NCBI GenBank assembly: GCA_949948825.1
Contig: CATLIJ010000052.1
Span: 1 to 11,683, forward strand
Origin: an uncultured Clostridiaceae bacterium
Lineage (GTDB): Bacteria > Bacillota > Clostridia > Lachnospirales > Lachnospiraceae
DNA: 11,683 nt
Direction: 5' to 3'
Of this stretch, positions 6,453 to 11,683 are shown one piece after another. Below the pieces are notes generated by a model that made no database searches, had not been told where the DNA came from, and saw only the letters and a program-made list of their open reading frames with translations. The translations under genes were made by a program, and so were the position numbers. How positions within the stretch are numbered: position 1 is the stretch's first letter; every line of letters starts with the position of its first letter.

Positions 6453-7925
6453 ATGAAAAGAATGAGAGGAAAAAGCAGGAGGCGCTCTAAGAGGAACTTT
6501 GTTGGGAAAGGTGCGGCAGCATTTGTTTTTACGGGGGCATTCCTGATGATGATTTTCCTGCTTTTAAGGATCGGGGGGAGAGATACCAGTCAGGCATGGA
6601 ATATGGGATCTGACAGCGGGAAATATGCCGACGCTTCCAGTGAGAGCGGCATACCAGGGCATATCCGTGAATCAGACGGGAGGGAAGAGGCGGCCTGTAA
6701 CGTCCGGGAATCTGACAGGAGTGAGGCTGCCCGTGATGACCGGGAATCAGGCGGGAGTGAGGCTGCCTGTGACGTCCAGGAATCTGACAGGAGTGAGACT
6801 GCCTGTGATATCCGGGAATCAGGCGGAAGTGAGGCTGCCCGTGATGTCCGGGAATCCGGAGAAAATCAGGAAGAGGAGATGGAGGCATATCAGGATTTTT
6901 TAGAACGGATGAATGCAGTTAATCATCGGCAGGATCTGGAGGAGCAGGGGTTTACGGTCATTGAGGAGCATGTGTTTCCTCTTGAACTGTCAGGGACAGG
7001 AGAGGTATTTCTTGTGCCGGCTCTGGATAAAAAATGTCACAGAATTGTGCTTTTTTTTGCAGGGCAGGAGGGGGAGATTGTATTCCGGACAGAACAGCTG
7101 GAGACAAACCATCAGCTTTTAGGGAGAGCGGACCAGAAAAACCGGGGAGTGGCAGCCGTTTCCTTTCCGGATGTAAATAAGGACGGAAAAAAGGATGTGG
7201 TACTGATTACTCTTTGCAGCCTTCGAGAGGATGGAGCAGCTTACAAGGTGGGGGATGTGCTGTTTCAGGGAGAAGGGGGCTTTTACCGGGACTGGCGTCT
7301 GTCAGAAAAGCTTAACCGGTTTGGCATGGGAAGAAGTGTGAAGCTGGCTGTGTCCTTTGCCGTGGAGGGAGCTTCCGCAGCGTTTCTCTATGAAGCGTCA
7401 ACCATGGAGGAGCTGAGAGAGCGGGGATTTATTGTGGATGAGTCTCGTTCCTTCTGGAGGAATTTTGAGAAGCTGGGGAAGCTTTTTGTGGCCCCTGGTT
7501 ATTATAAAATGGCAGAGTACCATATTTTTATGGTTTATCTGGTCAATGAGCAGGGGCGGATTGTATGGAGCGCAGAGCCCATGGGTGAGTATGAGAATCT
7601 GTATGAAATCCTGGGTCTGGACAGCAGGGATATTGATGGGGACGGACTGAAGGATCTTATCGTGCTGGCCCGGTATACATTGCCAGAGGATACAGCTCCT
7701 CCGGGCAGAGAGCCAGAGGCAGAACATTCTTCAGAGAATGAGGACAGGACTGGGGAACCAGAAATGATGACAGAAAAGAATTATGCTATATATTACCAGA
7801 GGACCGGCGGGTTTGCGGAGGATACAGAGCTGAAGAGCCGGTATCCGTGCGGGGAAGAGACGACTTTGGAGGAGCTGGTGGAACTGGCACGGTCTTACTG
7901 GGGATGGGGAACGGAAAATGATTAA
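6453..7925 (+). CDS. Membrane-anchored FG-GAP/VCBS-like extracytoplasmic protein with tandem repeats
   Basis: A 490-residue protein: a very basic N-terminus (KSRRRSKR), one membrane segment (about residues 20-40), a Ser/Glu/Arg-rich linker made mostly of 12-residue repeats (about 71-136), then a large outside domain. That domain has two calcium-loop-like motifs, DVNKDGKKD (240-248) and DIDGDGLKD (393-401), each following a hydrophobic strand as in FG-GAP/VCBS propeller repeats. A second acidic low-complexity insert (about 410-440) precedes the C-terminus. Start: ATG 6453 has AGAAGG 5 nt upstream; the in-frame TTG 6438 lacks a ribosome site. Its stop overlaps the response regulator start by 8 bp, so the two are translationally coupled, and a role in sensing or modulating the kinase is likely by context. 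Specific family and ligand are unknown. Confidence 0.75.
   Translation: MKRMRGKSRRRSKRNFVGKGAAAFVFTGAFLMMIFLLLRIGGRDTSQAWNMGSDSGKYADASSESGIPGHIRESDGREEAACNVRESDRSEAARDDRESGGSEAACDVQESDRSETACDIRESGGSEAARDVRESGENQEEEMEAYQDFLERMNAVNHRQDLEEQGFTVIEEHVFPLELSGTGEVFLVPALDKKCHRIVLFFAGQEGEIVFRTEQLETNHQLLGRADQKNRGVAAVSFPDVNKDGKKDVVLITLCSLREDGAAYKVGDVLFQGEGGFYRDWRLSEKLNRFGMGRSVKLAVSFAVEGASAAFLYEASTMEELRERGFIVDESRSFWRNFEKLGKLFVAPGYYKMAEYHIFMVYLVNEQGRIVWSAEPMGEYENLYEILGLDSRDIDGDGLKDLIVLARYTLPEDTAPPGREPEAEHSSENEDRTGEPEMMTEKNYAIYYQRTGGFAEDTELKSRYPCGEETTLEELVELARSYWGWGTEND
6663..6860 (+). repeat. In-frame tandem repeat, 36-bp unit, with 72-bp higher-order alternation
   Basis: Units begin at 6663 (39 bp, divergent), 6702, 6738, 6774, 6810 and 6846 (partial). 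The encoded unit is roughly [VDI]RESxxSEAA[CR]D. Units at 6702 and 6774 read ESDRSE, while those at 6738 and 6810 read ESGGSE, so a two-unit 72-bp block was itself duplicated. The unit length keeps the frame, and Cys appears at the same place in several units. The encoded stretch is a charged extracytoplasmic linker that can change length by slippage or recombination. Confidence 0.9.
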
Positions 7926-8577
7926 AATTTTGATTGTTGATGATGAGAAACCGATTTGTGATTTGATTGATTTGAATTTGTCCGGCGCCGGTTATTCGTG
8001 TACCTCTGTCCAGGACGGGGGAAAGGCGCTTCAGATGATTGAGGAAGGAAAGTATGATTTGATTCTTCTGGATGTGATGCTGCCGGGAGTAGATGGGTAT
8101 GATATTATGGAATACATCCGTCCCCTGGGGATTCCGGTAATTTTTATCACAGCACGGTATGAGGTAAAGGACCGGGTAAGAGGACTCAAGCTGGGGGCGG
8201 ATGATTATCTGGTTAAGCCTTTTGATGTGGTAGAGCTGGTGGCGCGGGTGGAGGCTGTGCTCCGGCGGTATCACAAGGCAGACAATATCCTCACTGCGGG
8301 AGATGTGACTGTGGATGTGGAAGCCAGACGGGTTACAAGAAAAGGGGTTCCGGTGATTCTTACCAACAAGGAGTTTGGGCTTCTGCTCCTGTTTATGCAC
8401 AATAAGAATGTGGCGTTGTTCCGGGAAACCTTGTATGAAAATGTGTGGGAGGGAGAGTATTTGGGAGACAGCAGGACTGTGGATCTTCACGTACAGCGGC
8501 TGAGGCGGAAGCTGGGGTGGGAGCATTGTCTGGTGACAGTCTATAAGGTGGGATATCGTTTAGAGGTGCCCCAATGA
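7918..8577 (+). CDS. OmpR/PhoB-family response regulator
   Basis: A 219-residue cytosolic DNA-binding regulator. The receiver domain (1-115) has the acidic pair Asp8-Asp9 (VDDE), the phospho-acceptor Asp52 (LLDVMLPG), Thr78 and Lys100 (LVKPFD). The C-terminal winged-helix domain (about 125-217) has a recognition helix SRTVDLHVQRLRRKLG and the wing VYKVGYRLE. All catalytic residues are intact. It overlaps the preceding gene by 8 bp and the following kinase by 4 bp (ATGA), so it is part of a coupled operon with its cognate kinase downstream. Targets are not predictable; autoregulation of the promoter at 6377 is a natural guess only. Confidence 0.97.
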   Translation: MIKILIVDDEKPICDLIDLNLSGAGYSCTSVQDGGKALQMIEEGKYDLILLDVMLPGVDGYDIMEYIRPLGIPVIFITARYEVKDRVRGLKLGADDYLVKPFDVVELVARVEAVLRRYHKADNILTAGDVTVDVEARRVTRKGVPVILTNKEFGLLLLFMHNKNVALFRETLYENVWEGEYLGDSRTVDLHVQRLRRKLGWEHCLVTVYKVGYRLEVPQ

Positions 8578-9992
8578 AATTCTCTTTGAAGCTTTTGCTG
8601 TGGACTGTGATTGTGCTGGCTCTGGCTCTTGGCATCAGCGGGTTTTATTTTGTAAATTATGTTTTCGAGACTTCCATGGCCAGAGAGACTGGTCAGGCTA
8701 TGGATGAAAGCCGGATTCTGCGCTTTGCCTTTGAGACAGCAGCTTTGAATGTTCCGGCAAAATATGATGTGCTGGCAGACCATACCATTGAGGAGATCGG
8801 ACACAATCTGGAAAACGGCGGAAGCAGGCGTCTGAGGATTCTGGATGAGCATAGGCAGGTGGTATACAAAAGCCCTGGCTTTGAGGGAGATGACCTTCTT
8901 CTGTCTCAGACAGATGAAGCTGTGAATACCTGGCAGGTGATTCATAAGGGAGAGCATTATTATGTTCAGACCTGTATGATGGCAGATGCCCTGAACCGGG
9001 TTCTTTATCTGGAGACCCTGCGGGATGTGACAGAAGTATTTCGGGAGCGTGCCCTGGGATTTCTGGTTTACCGGCGGGTGACTGTGATTATGCTGGTGCT
9101 TGGAACCTTTATCATGCATGGCATTGCTTCCTGGCTGACCAGGCCCATCCGTTTCCTGACCAGAGCCACCAGGCGGATGGCAGAGGGAGAGTATGACTAT
9201 CGGGCCAAAAAGGTCAGTGAGGATGAATTGGGACAGCTGACTTTGGACTTTAACCGGATGGCCAATGCATTGGAGGAAAATATCGGCAAGCTGGAGAAGG
9301 AGCTGCAGGCCAGAGAGGATTTTGTGGCTGCCTTTGCCCATGAGCTGAAGACACCTTTGACAGCCATTATCGGTTACGCGGACATGCTGCGTTCTCATCG
9401 GCTGGATGAGGAAAAAAGCTTTCTCTCTGCCAATTATATTTATACAGAGGGAAAGCGGCTGGAAGCTATGTCCTTCCGGCTTTTGGAGATTATGGTGACT
9501 CGCCATGGAAAGCTGCAGCTTCAGATTGTTTCCACAGATTTGTTATTCGAATATTTATACAATATGTATCGGACAAACAGAACCATGGGATTTCATCTGA
9601 AGCATGACAAGGGGACGGTTTGGGCTGAGCCAAACCTGATTAAGTCTGTTTTGATGAATCTGATTGACAATGCCTGCAAGGCTTCTGAGCCTGGAAGCGT
9701 GATCCTGGTGCGGGGAATCCGGCAAAAGGACGGATATCGTTTTTTGGTAAAGGATTCTGGTGTGGGGATTCCAAAGGAGGAGCAGGAGAAGATCACAGAG
9801 GCGTTTTATATGGTAGACAAATCCCGGTCCAGAAGCAAAAACGGGGCAGGACTTGGTCTGGCTCTTTGTGTTGAGATTCTGGCGCTTCACAAAAGCAGGC
9901 TGAACATTGACAGTGAGCCGGGGAAAGGAACTTGTATGAGCTTTGTCCTGGCAGAGGGGCCGGGAAGGGAAGGGGGAGAGGACAGACGATGA
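8574..9992 (+). CDS. HAMP-domain sensor histidine kinase
   Basis: A 472-residue membrane kinase, the partner of the upstream response regulator. The first membrane helix is at about 5-28, followed by an extracytoplasmic sensor region of about 130 residues with no recognised fold. The second helix (about 168-187) leads to HAMP from 189, starting RPIRFLTRATRRMAEGEYDY. The dimerisation helix carries the H-box FAHELKTPLTAIIGY with phospho-acceptor His256. The ATPase domain has the N-box NLIDNACKAS (362-371), G1 DSGVGIP (394-400) and G2 GAGLGLA (424-430). Its ATG overlaps the regulator's stop (ATGA), and its own TGA overlaps the next gene's ATG. The signal sensed is unknown; the two flanking extracytoplasmic proteins are the best candidates for modulators. 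Confidence 0.96.
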   Translation: MKFSLKLLLWTVIVLALALGISGFYFVNYVFETSMARETGQAMDESRILRFAFETAALNVPAKYDVLADHTIEEIGHNLENGGSRRLRILDEHRQVVYKSPGFEGDDLLLSQTDEAVNTWQVIHKGEHYYVQTCMMADALNRVLYLETLRDVTEVFRERALGFLVYRRVTVIMLVLGTFIMHGIASWLTRPIRFLTRATRRMAEGEYDYRAKKVSEDELGQLTLDFNRMANALEENIGKLEKELQAREDFVAAFAHELKTPLTAIIGYADMLRSHRLDEEKSFLSANYIYTEGKRLEAMSFRLLEIMVTRHGKLQLQIVSTDLLFEYLYNMYRTNRTMGFHLKHDKGTVWAEPNLIKSVLMNLIDNACKASEPGSVILVRGIRQKDGYRFLVKDSGVGIPKEEQEKITEAFYMVDKSRSRSKNGAGLGLALCVEILALHKSRLNIDSEPGKGTCMSFVLAEGPGREGGEDRR

Positions 9993-10813
9993 AAAAACGG
10001 ATTCTTAATCTGTTCTTTTTGGCCCTGGTTGCTCTGACCGTGGGCGTGTCCATATGGGGGCCGGAAGCTTTGTCCAACCATCAGGACCGTTATTTGCTGG
10101 GGAAAACGCATGTGCAGCAGGTAGATACCTTTGGAGAAGGCTTTCGCTATGAAATGCGTCCGGTGGAAAAGCTGTTTGTGCTGTCCAGAGCTCTTACCAG
10201 CCAGCAGGCGGCACAGAGAGGGCCGGAGCTGGAGAACAGGGGCGGGACGGCGTTTGGTACAGAATGGGGAGGAGCCTATGCATTGGTGGTGAATCACAGA
10301 GGACCTTCCGGGGAGGAGGTTTCTGACACTGAGATTTATGGAATCTGCAATCAGGCTCTGAAGGAGTTAAAGACAGCTGGAATATTGCCGGAGAGCGTGC
10401 TGGAAGTGGAGCAGGAGCTGTATGAAGCAGTGCTGTATTCAGCCATTGATGTACGAGATCCCCGCAATTCTGTGGCTGTGTGGCAGGTGAGCCTGTCGGA
10501 CAGCCGGCGGGATGTGAGAAAGGATAACCGGCTGATGGAAGCTTATGTGGATGCAGAGGAGGGAAAGATTTATCAGTATTATGTGCGGACAGAATGGGAG
10601 TGGGAGGATATGGAGCCGGATCAGGTGATTCAGTCCTGGTGCAGGTATGTGGGGCTTCCGGGTGCGAAAGAATACGGAGAAGAAAATCCCCTTTCAGAGG
10701 CAACGCCCTATTTTAAGAAATATGAGGTTTTGGGGAATCTGGAGGAGAAAACTGTAGTGACCATTGGATTTTATGAGGGAATCCGGGAGATGTTTGTGCG
10801 GATTGAAGAATAA
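9989..10813 (+). CDS. Membrane-anchored protein of unknown family, last gene of the two-component operon
   Basis: A 274-residue protein with a short basic start (MKKR) and one hydrophobic segment (about 5-25), then an outside domain of about 245 residues. There is no lipobox cysteine after the hydrophobic core, so an uncleaved anchor or ordinary signal peptide is expected. I do not recognise a domain; the phrase AYVDAEEGKIYQYYVRT resembles the strand-turn found in PepSY-like modules, which is weak evidence. A longer frame begins at 9932 inside the kinase gene, but ATG 9989 overlaps the kinase stop (ATGA), has a GGGGGAGAGG purine ribosome site and puts the signal segment at the N-terminus. The position suggests an accessory or output protein of the kinase, in the manner of YycH/YycI beside WalK, though no sequence similarity to those is claimed. 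Confidence 0.8.
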   Translation: MKKRILNLFFLALVALTVGVSIWGPEALSNHQDRYLLGKTHVQQVDTFGEGFRYEMRPVEKLFVLSRALTSQQAAQRGPELENRGGTAFGTEWGGAYALVVNHRGPSGEEVSDTEIYGICNQALKELKTAGILPESVLEVEQELYEAVLYSAIDVRDPRNSVAVWQVSLSDSRRDVRKDNRLMEAYVDAEEGKIYQYYVRTEWEWEDMEPDQVIQSWCRYVGLPGAKEYGEENPLSEATPYFKKYEVLGNLEEKTVVTIGFYEGIREMFVRIEE

Positions 10814-10883
10814 CCGGCTGTACGAAGGAATGGTTCCTGATCCTCTGGAGCGGCAAGGTGATTTCGTTAAAGGACTTCTTTGG

Positions 10884-10937
10884 AAATAATGTGGCCGCAA
10901 TCCCATTCGCCTTAGAGGATGATGGGTTAAGGCCACA
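10884..10937. repeat. Dispersed intergenic repeat, copy 2, with hairpin structure
   Basis: Same orientation as the copy at 2921-2961. Here the ends are intact: TGTGGCC (10890-10896) pairs with GGCCACA (10931-10937). Inside, after a 2x2 internal loop, AATCCCAT (10899-10906) pairs with ATGGGTT (10922-10928) with one bulged T. The result is a long imperfect hairpin with a loop of about 15 nt. It lies between convergent genes (10813 and 11008) and could help to end transcription, but has only a short, poor T tract on either side. The rest of the 10814-11007 gap holds a small inverted repeat CAGGCA/TGCCTG (10977-10994) and nothing else I can name. Confidence 0.65.
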
Positions 10938-11007
10938 AAATTAACGATTGTCATGCCCAGGTTTTCCTGCTTCCTCCAGGCAGTGATTTGCCTGAACCAA
11001 TGCAATG

Positions 11008-11683
11008 TCAGCTTATAGTCTTCCTTTTGTAGTCTTCATTGACCATGTGGAGGCGAAATTCAAACTCCTGCTTGTTTTTCTGGATAATGGTCTGTAAGAT
11101 CATTCCGGAAAACAGAGAGAGCAGGGAGGCTATGACGCAGAACCCGCATACAATCAAGGTGGGGAACTGGGGAACCAGCCCGGTCCTGACAAACTGTGCC
11201 ATAATCGGCACAAAGAAAACAAAGGCCAGCGCAAACAAAAGTCCTGCAATCCATCCGAAAAACTGCAGAGGCTTGTAATCCTTATATAAAGTAAAGATGG
11301 TTTTTAATACCCGGATGCCGTCAGGAATCGTATTTAACTTGGATTCACTTCCATCCGGACGGTCCCGGTAATCCACCACCTGATTTTTGATATACATATT
11401 TTTGTCTACCGCATGAATGGACATTTCGGTTTCAATCTCAAAGCCTCTGGAAAGAACCGGAAAGGTTTTGACAAACTGATAGCTGAACGCCCGATAGCCA
11501 GTCATAATATCCTGAATTTCACTGTAAAACAGGCGGTTGATGCAGGCCCGCACCAGGGAGTTGCCGAAATTATGGAACCGGCGCTTGTTTTCCGTAAAAT
11601 AGGTGGAGGACAGACGGTCTCCCACAACCATATCCGCGTGACGCTCCAGAACCTCCTGGGCCATGCTTTTTCCTGCCTCTGCG
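11008..11683 (-). CDS. Family 2 glycosyltransferase, membrane-attached (5' end cut off by window edge)
   Basis: The C-terminal 224 or so residues of a DPM1-like glycosyltransferase that uses a sugar nucleotide and probably a polyprenyl-phosphate acceptor. The frame is open to the right edge; the catalytic N-terminal part with the nucleotide-binding DxD is outside. Seen here are ADMVVGDRLS, the segment NFGNSLVRACINRLFYSEIQ, IMTGYRAFSY, SRGFEIETEMSIHA and YRDRPDGSESKLNT, all typical of this family. Two membrane helices follow (centred near nt 11230 and 11130), ending in a basic tail. The ATG at 11664 is internal: the frame continues upstream as AEAGKS, which fits the family. The stop is TGA at 11008-11010. 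Confidence 0.93.
   Translation of the reverse strand, partial: AEAGKSMAQEVLERHADMVVGDRLSSTYFTENKRRFHNFGNSLVRACINRLFYSEIQDIMTGYRAFSYQFVKTFPVLSRGFEIETEMSIHAVDKNMYIKNQVVDYRDRPDGSESKLNTIPDGIRVLKTIFTLYKDYKPLQFFGWIAGLLFALAFVFFVPIMAQFVRTGLVPQFPTLIVCGFCVIASLLSLFSGMILQTIIQKNKQEFEFRLHMVNEDYKRKTIS

Noticed and set aside
6663..6860. Regular 36-bp repeats that might suggest a CRISPR array
   Set aside because: The units are directly adjacent with no spacers and keep an open reading frame, so they are coding tandem repeats.
7786..9506. Long minus-strand frames (246 and 321 codons) opposite the regulator and kinase
   Set aside because: Both are antisense to intact two-component genes with all catalytic motifs; long open antisense frames are common with this codon usage.

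Overview
The window reads like a low-to-mid GC Firmicute chromosome, most likely a gut-type Lachnospiraceae (Clostridium cluster XIVa). The grounds are strong AGGAGG ribosome sites, sigma-A type promoters, a DegV protein, a CapA-type lipoprotein, and a clostridial-type HtpG with a long acidic linker. This placement is inferred from gene content and style; no rRNA or other marker is present.

Layout. (1) 2-1321, plus: the last two thirds of htpG (Hsp90), cut by the window edge, followed by a strong terminator. (2) About 1470-4155, plus: a promoter, a 25-codon small ORF, a DUF3592-like membrane protein, a compact RNA ligase and an HD-phosphoesterase/polynucleotide-kinase fusion. The last two form an RNA end-healing and sealing pair, the most interesting system here. 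A terminator-like hairpin follows the kinase stop. (3) 4010-6205, minus: a DegV-family lipid-binding protein and a CapA-family lipoprotein, transcribed toward the repair genes. The CapA reading frame runs about 120 bp into the 3' end of the HD-kinase gene. (4) 6377-10813, plus: a promoter with a perfect palindrome over its -10 box drives four overlapping genes. These are a membrane-anchored protein with two FG-GAP/EF-hand-like calcium loops and a 12-residue tandem repeat, an OmpR-type response regulator, a HAMP histidine kinase and a second membrane-anchored protein of unknown family. The arrangement suggests a two-component system flanked by two accessory extracytoplasmic proteins. (5) 11008 to the right edge, minus: the C-terminal part of a membrane-attached family 2 glycosyltransferase.

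A short repeat of about 40 bp (core GTGGCC-N-CAATCCCATTC) occurs twice in the same orientation, before the HD-kinase start and after the last gene of the two-component operon. The second copy folds into a hairpin. No RNA genes, insertion sequences or CRISPR arrays are visible.
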